Of a stretch of DNA of 10,631 nucleotides, positions 1 through 7,525 are shown piece by piece (the first letter of the stretch is position 1; each line of letters starts with the position of its first letter). A program made the translations under genes and the position numbers. Source of the DNA: Neolecta irregularis DAH-3 (lineage: Eukaryota; Ascomycota; Neolectomycetes; Neolectales; Neolectaceae); assembly GCA_001929475.1 (NCBI GenBank), contig LXFE01001333.1:1-10631 (forward strand), in the 5' to 3' direction. The notes under the pieces are model-generated. The model saw nothing but the letters and a program-made list of their open reading frames with translations. It had not been told where the DNA came from and made no database searches.

Positions 1-66
1 TGGCCAGATAGAAATCATTTTATGTTAGCAATTTTGGTTATTTAGTGAATATTGTATTGCACCTAT
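1..66 (+). repeat. Left terminal inverted repeat
   Basis: This arm pairs with 549-614 on the opposite strand. The first 23 bases are identical; about six substitutions occur in the remainder, half of them C/T or G/A transitions. Confidence 0.9.
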
Positions 67-131
67 TCTAATTGTCAAAAAAGACGAGCCGCCCACCTGC
101 CCGCCCGCCTGCCGAAAACGTTTTGACCCGG

Positions 132-197
132 CCGCCCACCCGCCGGAGATTGATTGACCAGCCCATCCGCCGGAGGGTCTCCGGTGGGGTCGGGCGG
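132..197. repeat. GC-rich imperfect palindrome inside the transposon
   Basis: Bases 132-149 (CCGCCCACCCGCCGGAGA) and the reverse complement of 178-197 match except for a few differences, giving a strong hairpin with a loop of about 28 nt. It sits in a C-rich block (about 87-206) that contrasts sharply with the AT-rich ends of the element, and just right of a perfect AAAACGTTTT palindrome at 115-124. Such blocks of GCCC/CCGCC triplets are familiar near the ends of hAT-type elements, so this may be a nested or captured hAT end; that is inference. Confidence 0.6.
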
Positions 198-228
198 GAG
201 GGTGGACACACTGTAAAAATTTATCAAC

Positions 229-330
229 CAAGTTCATACAAGCAAGTTCAAGTTTGCAAGTAAAATAGCAAGTAAGTCCAAGCAAGCAAGTCCAAAGTCC
301 AGACTTGAACTTTCTTACTTGTTAGCAAGT
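229..330. repeat. CAAGT pentamer array (subterminal-type repeats)
   Basis: In 102 bp the pentamer CAAGT occurs seven times on the plus strand (starts 229, 243, 249, 257, 269, 287, 326) and twice on the minus strand (303-307, 317-321). Irregularly spaced short motifs of this kind near transposon ends often serve as transposase-binding sites, notably in hAT elements. Here they lie in the interior of the larger TIR element, directly after the GC-rich palindrome. Confidence 0.65.
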
Positions 331-548
331 CTGGTAGTCATTGGAAAAGAACTGAAAGGTACATGGAATTCGGCTCTGCGCAAACGCACCATTTCTCTGC
401 GGAACTCGCCTCTGAATAATATAAACAAGAAACATGTCTACAACGCAGTCCATCACGTTAATATCAATGGACATGGTGAGATCAATGTGATAGAATTTTT
501 AATCTATATATAAGTATATAGCACTTACAATTTCCTATATTCATTTAT

Positions 549-614
549 ATAGATGCAATACCAAATTCACTAAATAACCCAAATTACTAATATAAAATGA
601 TTTCTATCTGGCCA
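549..614 (-). repeat. Right terminal inverted repeat
   Basis: The reverse complement of this stretch begins TGGCCAGATAGAAATC and follows the left arm through the shared GGTTATTTAGTGAAT and GTATTGCA blocks. It fixes the right boundary of the element at base 614. Confidence 0.9.
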
Positions 615-710
615 TTTCTTTCTTTGGTGAGGTATGCTGCACATACTCACAAAGTCACGTCGAATCATCCTGATCAGTGTGTCACGTGATAAGAGAGAAG
701 CAGCGTTGCG

Positions 711-845
711 GATGGGCGCCACCGCCGGAGGCTTAGTCAGCTTTCCCATGTGCCCGTAAGCCTAAATGGGCAGTCGGCGGACGGCTTTGTGGCCCATTTA
801 AACGGGCGCATGGGCTGGCTAAGCCCTACGGCAGCGCGCCTACCC
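711..845. repeat. GC-rich long foldback (imperfect inverted repeat)
   Basis: The left arm (about 711-770) and the reverse complement of the right arm (about 791-845) share the ordered blocks GGCGC, GCCG, GGCTTAG, CAGC, CCCATG, GCCCGT and AAATGGGC with small indels. The loop is about 20 nt. The 7-mer AGCGTTG occurs on both sides in direct orientation (702-708 and 868-874), which could be a target duplication around a small foldback element. No open frame spans it. It lies downstream of the F-box gene's stop, so it could also be transcribed into that gene's 3' UTR. Confidence 0.6.
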
Positions 846-974
846 TGTAATAAACAGGTGTGTCGGAAGCGTTGTATCGTTACACCGCACACATTATCTT
901 ATAGAAACATAGCAAGATGAAGCAAAGTTTAAGATATAAACATAATGCAATCAAGACTGCCCTAAATCCCAGTC

Positions 975-2129
975 CTATTTCAAAGTAACCCATTCCTTAA
1001 TCCAGTACCGATCCAAAATAACCTTCTTTTCAATCGACATATTGTGACCACTACCAACAACGACATTCATTCGTTGAAGCAATGGTAAGTGATCATCGAC
1101 AAGAGCAATCCCAATTAGATCACAAACAGATGCTGGAACATTCCCAATGTATAATGTGTCAAGTTGGAGAAGCCGAAAACTCGGACACGTCTTGGTGTTC
1201 CTGCTATGATCGACCATGCCAACCAACTTGAAGACAAGCTTCCGCAAATTCAAGCAGCTGCAAAATATTTCCAACAAAGTATCTATGGAGAAGGCATACC
1301 GACATCGATCAATTTGAATATCGACAAGTCGATCACCGTAGGTGCTAATGTACCGACTAAAGCCCCGCTCTGCATTTCCGGCTTGATTTACTGGGAATGT
1401 GAGATTTCGCAACGTCAGTTTCTGTAGCGGAGGAAGTACGTCAAAATGATCTCCGGTGAAATGACGAATCATAAGCAACGATAGATCCTCTAAATGTGTC
1501 CTCGGTTCCAGAATTGTACGAAGGCGATTTGAATCCAAGATCGATACCGAAATCTCCATTGTTCGTAGTCCTTTCCATGCTTTATGAAGGATACGACATT
1601 CTTTGTCTGTGCCGTAGATCTGTACTCCCGTATTATGTGTTAACCAACGCATTGTTTGAACATGTTTTAGCATCCCGAGGGCGACTTTGACATTTGTTGA
1701 GCCTGCGAAGAAATCCACTGTACGAACCTTTGGCGTAAACTCCAAAAACTCTATGATATAATGTTCGCTGGCTTCGTTGGGTGCGATAGAGAGCACTGAC
1801 CCTGGAACTAGTTGGATAGTAGTTACTCTATTGCCATTTGGCCTATTTGGCGTTCGCTGTCGAGAAAGAAAGAAGTACGGGATAATCCGAATCGCAAATG
1901 CCGTATCCACGACGAGGATTTCATAGAGCTTGTCAAGACAGGGGTTCAAAAAAGCAGAATTTGTCAATGACAAGTCGATTAACCAGCGACACCTTCTTCC
2001 AAGCGGTGCTTCAACCAGAAGCTCTGCAATACGAGAGAGAATCTCAGGAGGAAGGTAGGGAACTCGACGATCTAGTTAGATTAAGTCAAAAAGCTCAGTT
2101 GTAGATTGTATACCTTGAGCAACGGACAT
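975..2129 (-). CDS. F-box protein with leucine-rich-like C-terminal region
   Basis: The product is probably a substrate-recognition subunit of an SCF ubiquitin ligase. Exon 1 is 2129-2114 (MSVAQ plus one base), intron 2113-2072 is 42 nt (GTATAC...CTAG), and exon 2 is 2071-975 ending in TAG; the result is 370 aa. The intron is needed because an in-frame TAA lies immediately before the F-box coding sequence and no ATG precedes the F-box in exon 2. The F-box spans about residues 9-50 and contains LPPEILSRIAELL. From about residue 195 there are leucine-rich-like segments such as LEDLSLLMIRHF, LQKLTLRNLTF and LRKLVFKL, but not textbook LRRs. The substrate is unknown. Large families of such F-box proteins occur in filamentous ascomycetes. 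The exon 2 frame is secure; the 16-nt first exon is a prediction. Confidence 0.8.
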
Positions 2130-2237
2130 GACAACACGCAGATATTTGTCAAGCTTTATCAGATCTGATATATGTTGAGATAGCCTAGTTTAGACGAGAA
2201 GGATGAGGGTAAATAAAACAGATGGAGACCATCGGTT

Positions 2238-2246
2238 CTTATAAGG
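2238..2246 (-). promoter_or_regulatory. Possible TATA-like element of the F-box gene
   Basis: CTTATAAGG lies about 110 bp upstream of the proposed ATG (2129). Position is plausible for a fungal core promoter, but the motif is short and palindromic, so support is weak. Confidence 0.25.
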
Positions 2247-3172
2247 TGTTGCTATAACTGGGAAGAGCAAGGCCTCAGCAACTGCGCAGTTTCTAACCCA
2301 CCAATCAAAACAGTCCATTGACTTACACGAAACTTTTCTTTCCACGCCCGCGCAGTTCAGCATCGGCAGGATTTCAGATATGTATTTATTTGTTCCTCAT
2401 TATCGACAGTGAGTAAAGAGCGAAATCTTTTTCGGAAGAAAGCCATGGTGGATCAATACTGGAACGAGCAGAAGTCAGTAAGAAAACTGCATCCCGTATA
2501 CCTGTGGTATATGGAGACACTAAAATGGGCCTGAGGGAACAAAACAATTAGAACCAGACTCTATTCACTTGACACCGGGAACCATTATAGGTAACGGTTC
2601 CCACTTCTATATCCAAAGTTGTGAACTCGAGAATGCTCGTAATAGTAAAATTCCCTTCGTCTTTTACGGTTATGGCCAGAAGCTCCTAAATGTCAATTCA
2701 TAAAATCATTCTGTGATGGTATTTTATTATATATTGTACTTTACTTTAACTGAGGCTAGATGAAATCATATACATTATACGTACTATGGCCCTTCACCAT
2801 ATTGTGTCTACTATGAGAAGATATCAAGAATTATGAGATTGGGTTCATTAGAGGGTTAGTAGTGTGTTTGTATATAATCGCCATGCTTACCTATACTCTG
2901 TTAGACTGAAAATGCAGGCTGTTTGATATTTACTTCATCCTCTCAGCTCTCTAGGGGAGCTAGTCTACTGGTCCGGTTGACAAAATTACAATAGACATGT
3001 CCTTCAGGCTTCATTAAATCATCATAAAAGCAACATCGGAATATCTATATAATGGGAGACTCAGAGGAGAATGGGTACATCAATGCAATCAATACCAGGC
3101 ACATGGAATCAATTTCATGATCATTTAATGTAAGCGTTGAAGCTCGAGTTCGAATAAGACCAGGTTATTATA

Positions 3173-3199
3173 CTAGCCTAAGTGACTGAACTTGACTAG
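3173..3199. repeat. Intergenic hairpin, copy A
   Basis: CTAGCC and GACTAG form the outer stem and AAGT/ACTT the inner stem around a 6-nt loop. The 27-bp unit and its right flank (about 3171-3224) resemble the stretch at 7109-7162. It may be a remnant of a dispersed repeat or a protein-binding palindrome. Confidence 0.45.
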
Positions 3200-3605
3200 G
3201 TAATGAACGCCTATCTACTTTATATAATACAAATTATATTGCCGCAATATTATTGCAAGCCTTCCTTCCGTAATGGTAAGCTCTACCCGATGGTATATTC
3301 TTACATTTACATTTTCAAAGTTAACTCGGCAAAACAATAAGAGTCTCTATAACAAATTTCAGATTTTAATTCATGTTTCCATCTTAAACAATGACATCTT
3401 AAACAATGATGTTTACCTCAGCATCGATTAAGCTTGCACCTTCACCAAGAGATCCAAACCACCCACATGAAGAGTGCTCTGGCAAGCGGCTAGGTTGTAT
3501 GGCGGTTTGGCAGGTTTGATAAAAGGAAAATAGTGATAAAATGTAGAGTATGGAATATTATTTCAAATTGTTTCGCCTCAAAAGAAATTGCAATAGTCTG
3601 CCAAC

Positions 3606-3869
3606 CTATCGCTCAAAGGAGTGCTTTTTCACTCCAGTAGAGCAGCAGCCTTCATTTTCACCAACACCATCTTCATTGGCAACCTCAGAATATTTACCAG
3701 CTTCAATCAACTCGCAGCAAAGCGGCACACCATCACCAAATATTGAAGAATCTGAAAATGACCAAACTACTTGCATCTGGAATCCAAAATGTTTTTCTGC
3801 AATTTCTGCATCTTCCATTGCTCCAATCTCAATGATATTGGTACCGTTGGAAAGCCCTCGTTGAGACAC
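3606..3869 (-). CDS. Uncertain short coding segment, function unrecognised
   Basis: An open frame of 87 codons runs to a TAG at 3606-3608. The codons show a marked excess of G at first position (runs of GAA, GAT, GGT, GTT, GCT), which is typical of real fungal exons. The frame has no ATG at its 5' end: it opens after an in-frame TAA, and the first ATG is at codon 18, giving 70 aa. A 3' splice-like CACTAG directly precedes the open part at about 3880-3875, so it could be a last exon whose upstream exons I could not place, or a gene fragment. Residues include FGDGVPLCCELIEAGKY and a Glu/Gly-rich tail. An overlapping plus-strand frame (3550-3864) does start with ATG and encodes a Ser/Pro-rich 104-aa product; at most one of the two is likely real. 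Confidence 0.3.
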   Translation of the reverse strand: MSQRGLSNGTNIIEIGAMEDAEIAEKHFGFQMQVVWSFSDSSIFGDGVPLCCELIEAGKYSEVANEDGVGENEGCCSTGVKKHSFER

Positions 3870-4064
3870 ATCCGCTAGTGGTAATTACGTATTCCTGTGA
3901 TGTGTTTGGTGGTGAAGTTAGGCGATTCCACAGGTGGGACAGAACACATGCAAATACACCATGATTAATGGAGCATGACTTAAGTTCTTCTCATAATCAT
4001 GAGCTTATTCGTACTAATTCCACAAGAAAAGATACAGCTCCATATATTCTTGACTCTGATGAAA

Positions 4065-6319
4065 TCAACTCATTTCGTCGTTCTCAAATGCGTCCAGACA
4101 CGCAGCGCGATAAGCCTCATCTAGATCTGTATGAAAATAAGGTGTTTCACAACTCAATAGCCGCTTCTCACTTCCATCTACATCATCCTCTGCGCCAAGC
4201 GCAACACTAAATATAGTTTCCTTGCCGCCTTCACTTCCGAATCCGACCGTCTTTAAAGCCCGTGTGATCCAAGGATTGTTAACACCTGCAAAATGCCAAC
4301 GTACAGTCCGGCCGGAATATCGGTCGAGCTGTTTTTTGACGTCCACAAGGTTTTGAAGGCCTGTGATATCGAGGTGAGGTACGCCTTGAAAGTCCAAGAC
4401 AATTGCTTTAAGAATTGGTCGAGTGTCGAGATTAAGCTCTTCAGGATCGGCATGTCGTGGCCCAGGCTGATTCCATGCCAGACTACCTAGATCATCAGGA
4501 GGATATCCTGCCCTAGTTTGCTGCAAGATATTTGTTACCATGTGATCTGTGAAATGATTCGCGTTAGGGTATAGAAATCCCTCATTGAGACGATAAATAA
4601 ATACACCTTCAACCGGTTTGCGTGGTTGCACTGAAGGATTTGAACCATCCGAATGATCGAGAGGGATATAAACGTTTCTGGGTCCGCTATCAGTTCCAGG
4701 TATGGCGACGTTGACTTGACCAAGAAATGTTCCTTGAGCTTTCGCTAAGCGGAAAAGGAGAAGGGCAGCGGAAATTGCGATAGTTGTATAAATTCCGTTT
4801 TCGATAGAACTGAAAACCGTCACAAAGATACCAACCCAGAAGATAAAAAATTCCAGAGCTGATTTGAAATTAGACTAGAAGGATAAAGGAAAAGTACGCG
4901 ACACTCTGTAGAAATGGAGTAGCGTCTTGGGACTGACAATAAGATCTCCGACTGCATGAATAATCACCTAGGCATTAGCTAGTTCATCTAAAAGGATGAA
5001 ATATACAGCAGCAAGTGAAGCGTTAGATATATAAAAAAACATCGGAGGCAACAGGTAGATTGCCAAGATAACAAGGAATCCAGTAATTACTCCAGCCAAA
5101 GGAGTCCGTACTCCTGCTTTTGCCTTGATCGCTGTTCTCGAGAAAGATCCAGTAGCAGGGTATGCGCCAAAAAAAGGGCCAAAAATGTTTGCAATTCCAA
5201 TGGCAATCAATTCCTGATTTGGATCAACTGGAGAGATCAGTAAAGGTCATCTGGAGAGCATATACTTGTGTAATTATTGATTCGCCCAAAGCTTTTCGAA
5301 ATTGCGATATGTTCGATTAAGAGGACGATAATTGCACTTGGAAGATATGGGACCAATGAGAGGAAGAGCGTTCCGTCGATTGCAGGCAAGCCGACGTTTT
5401 GGAATCCTCGGGGAACCTTTCCCAGAATCGAGATTCGGGGGTGTTGACGATGATTACGATTGATGAGATACGAAACCAATGTGTAAAGAAGAATAACGAA
5501 GACAGATCGAAGGGTATTTATGAAAAACCATATCCGTTCTCTTGAGGGTTGTCTTTTTGCCATATAGGTTGCTCCATAACGAAGAGCGTATAAAAGGGAG
5601 AGAGCAGTAAGACCAACTGCAGCATTTAGGTCCGACCGTCTGAAATATTTAACTGAGTTGATGATAACCTTGAATGTCGCTGTGCGGGTGTCGAAGCCCG
5701 AAATCCCCATTAGTGCAGGAAACTGTCCAGCCGCAATGGATATAGCTGATCCTGTCATAAACGCTGCAATTGCAGGCAGCGGGATAAAATCAACGATGAA
5801 GCCAAGCCGAACAACGCCGAGAAAAAAGACGATGCAGCCGCAAACCAATGCAACAGCTGAGGCGATAACATGATTCTCGTATTGAGGATGTTTTGCACGT
5901 ACCGAATCGACAATATTACCAACAAGAAGAGACATGACTGCGACTGGACCGATAGTGATATCCTTGGATGTCGCAAAGGCAAAATAAATCATAACGCCTA
6001 CAAACGATGAATACAACCCAAATTGCGGTTCAAGCTGAGCGATCTTTGCATACGCCATTCCCTGAGGGACAACAACAAGTCCAACAGTTAATCCTGCAAC
6101 CAGATCTCCAAAAAACCACTGGATATTATAACGATGTATCCAGGTTAAGATCGGAAAAAAGGAGAGAAAGTAGGATTTCGCCTGCTTCCCCGGACTAGAC
6201 GTATTTGCCCGTAACCAGCTTATTACCGTCGGTTCTGGGGCCATATAAGAAGATTGGTGGTAAGTGAAAGATACAGGTGAACCCCCGGTCGAGGAAAATT
6301 TCTTTTTGATGCTGGACAT
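4065..6319 (-). CDS. SulP family sulfate permease with C-terminal STAS domain
   Basis: This plasma-membrane transporter imports sulfate and is the fungal CYS-14/SUL1/SUL2 type. Exons are 6319-5266, 5227-5007, 4967-4898 and 4858-4065; introns are 38, 39 and 39 nt. The spliced frame gives 712 aa without stops. Each junction restores a conserved SulP stretch: NNYTIDPNQELIAIG, NASLAAVIIHAVGDLI and RVSPLEFFIFWVGIF. The first membrane segments begin near residue 68 (GDLVAGLTVGLVVVPQGMAY), followed by GLYSSF and DITIGPVAVMSLL. The signature ATGSFSRTAIKAKAGVRTP lies around residues 370-390. The STAS domain covers about residues 530-690, with AIVLDFQGVPHLDITGLQNL near its centre. The start at 6319 leaves a short hydrophilic cytoplasmic N-terminus. 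The length is a little short for fungal members but complete. A CYS3-type site lies about 100 bp upstream. Confidence 0.95.
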
Positions 6320-6415
6320 GTTGCCTTATGGTGGACCAGAGGCAGGAGTTTGGAAGAGGAAATGATATGATTGCTTTTGTATCATGGTGGGGCGGCTGAA
6401 TAATATCACAGAGAA

Positions 6416-6425
6416 ATGGCGTCAT
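6416..6425. promoter_or_regulatory. CYS3-type sulfur-regulatory site in the sulfate permease promoter
   Basis: ATGGCGTCAT here (ATGACGCCAT on the minus strand) matches the published Neurospora CYS3 bZIP consensus ATGRYRYCAT at all ten positions on either strand. It lies 97 bp upstream of the permease ATG. A second sequence at 6362-6371 (ATGATATGAT) differs from the consensus at a single position. CYS3 and its orthologues activate sulfate permease genes when sulfur is scarce, so position and target agree. Binding itself is inferred. Confidence 0.75.
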
Positions 6426-6498
6426 TCAGTCTACTCAAACATTATTGGCCTTCTTTTTTGACACATTGACCATGGTCAGGGATATTCATCAGTTCACA

Positions 6499-6505
6499 TA
6501 TAAAA
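6499..6505 (+). promoter_or_regulatory. TATA box for the small plus-strand gene candidate
   Basis: TATAAAA followed by GG sits 111 bp before the ATG at 6616. On the minus strand it reads TTTTATA, so it is oriented for rightward transcription. Confidence 0.4.
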
Positions 6506-6615
6506 GGCGAATTAGAGACTAGCTGTTAGATATTCATAGAAACATAAATTATATCGCGCTTCCTTGAACCAAGAGTCCAAAGTATCGCGAAGCTGCGTAA
6601 CTCCCCTTTATTACC

Positions 6616-6825
6616 ATGACAAGACTATCTTCTATAGACTGTAAACCGGGAGACAGAATTTTGCTCGTGGCGGATCTGACCGTAAAAGAAGCAATTATGT
6701 ATCGTATAATATTCCCATGTCACACAATAAAGCATCAACACTTGGTCTGCCCCGGCAAGAAGCCAAAGTTTCCAAAAGATAATTCACATACTAATTTTCC
6801 TGGAATTTCCCGTACAGGGTTCTGA
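6616..6825 (+). CDS. Small uncharacterised protein candidate (69 aa)
   Basis: The frame starts with ATG in an ACCATGA context and ends with TGA. It has a TATA box 111 bp upstream and AATAAA 25 bp after the stop, so all parts of a compact transcription unit are present. The N-terminal half (CKPGDRILLVADLTVKEAI) looks protein-like, with a hydrophobic strand after a Pro-Gly-Asp turn. The C-terminal half is basic and unremarkable (CPGKKPKFPKD). It has no signal peptide and no clear membrane segment. I do not recognise the family. It could be a genuine small gene, the 5' piece of a decayed gene, or chance. It is divergent to the sulfate permease and may share its promoter region. Confidence 0.3.
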   Translation: MTRLSSIDCKPGDRILLVADLTVKEAIMYRIIFPCHTIKHQHLVCPGKKPKFPKDNSHTNFPGISRTGF

Positions 6826-6849
6826 TGCATCCTATCTGTAAAACAATGT

Positions 6850-6855
6850 AATAAA
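6850..6855 (+). terminator. Candidate polyadenylation signal (AATAAA)
   Basis: A canonical AATAAA lies 25 bp downstream of the stop of the small plus-strand frame. In AT-rich DNA this hexamer can occur by chance. Confidence 0.3.
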
Positions 6856-7110
6856 GTGACAATTTTAAGGGGGTAATAGATGTAGGGGTTTGATAGGTTC
6901 TTTATCGGATATTGCTCTGCCTAACATGACATATGTGACTCGGATAACAATCTACTATCTTCGTTCTGACAATTCGTAATATTATCGCAGAGACAGACGC
7001 AATTTGAGTCAGTATAATTCCGATAAACAGCTTTCCCATGCAATCTCTTCCTGTGGTCCATATTCTATCTGTAAGTATTTGGCCAAAGTACACTAACACT
7101 CGGTTTCATT

Positions 7111-7137
7111 CTAACCTAAGTATGTGAACTTGGTTAG
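7111..7137. repeat. Intergenic hairpin, copy B
   Basis: CTAACC and GGTTAG form a perfect outer stem and AAGT/ACTT the inner stem around loop ATGTGA. The unit is the same length as copy A at 3173-3199, and the similarity continues to about 7162 (both copies carry CCTA and then TATA blocks). Confidence 0.45.
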
Positions 7138-7525
7138 GTACGTGTGATCCTACAAGACTATATACCCCAAATAATGTCCGTAATAAGATAAGGTCTTCAC
7201 GTGCATGGTAAAAACTATTGTTCTTGCAATATCCATACAAATAGGAGAGATCCTTGTCAATCAAAAACAATCCGACCTTAAAATTCTTATTCTAGCGCAC
7301 AATAAAATTAACCCTATCGGTCCGTCCTGATTCGATTGGAACTTTTGACATATGGGAAAAGTAATTACGATCGACAGGCAGACCGTTACTTCGAGGCGGA
7401 ACATCTTTCAAGTAAGGTTTTTCATGCTTAACTTCTATCAGTGAAACAAAATAAAATATCTTTTGTACACATTATACTACAACCCGTTGTGTTTCCGCCC
7501 TATTATTTCTCCAAGAACTTGGAAA

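Larger units (their letters stand above)
1..614. mobile_element. Non-autonomous TIR DNA transposon (MITE-like)
   Basis: The first 66 bases and the reverse complement of 549-614 match at about 60 positions, both starting TGGCCAGATAGAAATC, so the segment is bounded by long terminal inverted repeats. No transposase-like reading frame is present; the frames inside are Arg/Pro-rich low complexity. The interior holds a GC-rich palindromic block (about 87-206), a CAAGT-rich array (229-330) and an AT-rich right half of unknown origin. The window starts exactly at the left terminus, so the left flank is invisible, no target-site duplication can be tested, and the repeat could extend further left. The right flank begins TTTCTTTC. 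The TIR is clear; superfamily assignment is not possible from this alone. Confidence 0.85.
2130..3549. other. Gene-poor AT-rich intergenic stretch
   Basis: No frame of 60 codons or more is present on either strand. Small things seen: an ATG in good Kozak context (GCCATGG) opening a 29-codon frame at 2445-2534, a GGGAACC/GGTTCCC hairpin at 2577-2602, and the hairpin at 3173-3199. I see no tRNA, no transposase remnant and no clear sign of repeat-induced point mutation. Confidence 0.6.
6320..6615. promoter_or_regulatory. Short intergenic promoter region, possibly bidirectional
   Basis: This region drives the sulfate permease leftwards and possibly the small plus-strand frame rightwards. It contains the CYS3-type site, an inverted CCAAT box (ATTGG on the plus strand at 6444-6448), a perfect 12-bp palindrome TGACCATGGTCA at 6467-6478 and a plus-strand TATA box at 6499-6505. 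Confidence 0.6.
6826..7525. other. Intergenic stretch without a convincing gene
   Basis: A 65-codon minus-strand frame at 6902-7099 has a hydrophobic stretch but starts with GTG, not ATG, and has no splice or promoter support. The stretch also holds the hairpin at 7111-7137 and a 12-bp perfect palindrome CCAAGAACTTGG at 7511-7522, just downstream of the stop of the next minus-strand gene. Confidence 0.55.

Noticed and set aside
25-285. Open frames on both strands across the GC-rich part of the transposon (plus 72-263, minus 25-285)
   Set aside because: They are Arg/Pro/Gly low-complexity translations of a C-rich palindrome and have no transposase motif or promoter.
681-690. GTCACGTGAT containing a CACGTG E-box
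   Set aside because: It is not near any supported start codon, and a 6-mer occurs by chance.
2445-2534. 29-codon plus-strand frame with a good Kozak context
   Set aside because: It is too short, has no recognisable similarity and lacks a promoter or polyadenylation signal.
3130-3165. GAGTTCGAAT resembling a tRNA T-loop
   Set aside because: No matching acceptor, D or anticodon stems could be found around it.
2130-3549. Possible repeat-induced-point-mutation relic
   Set aside because: The region is AT-rich, but I see no excess of TpA at former CpA sites and no residual transposon frame that would identify it.
3550-3864. Plus-strand 104-codon Ser/Pro-rich frame
   Set aside because: It has an ATG but looks like the antisense of a Glu/Gly/Asp-rich frame with better codon periodicity; kept only as the alternative to the minus-strand call.
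6902-7099. 65-codon minus-strand frame with a hydrophobic segment
   Set aside because: It starts with GTG, has no splice-site support and lies in AT-rich intergenic DNA where hydrophobic translations are common.
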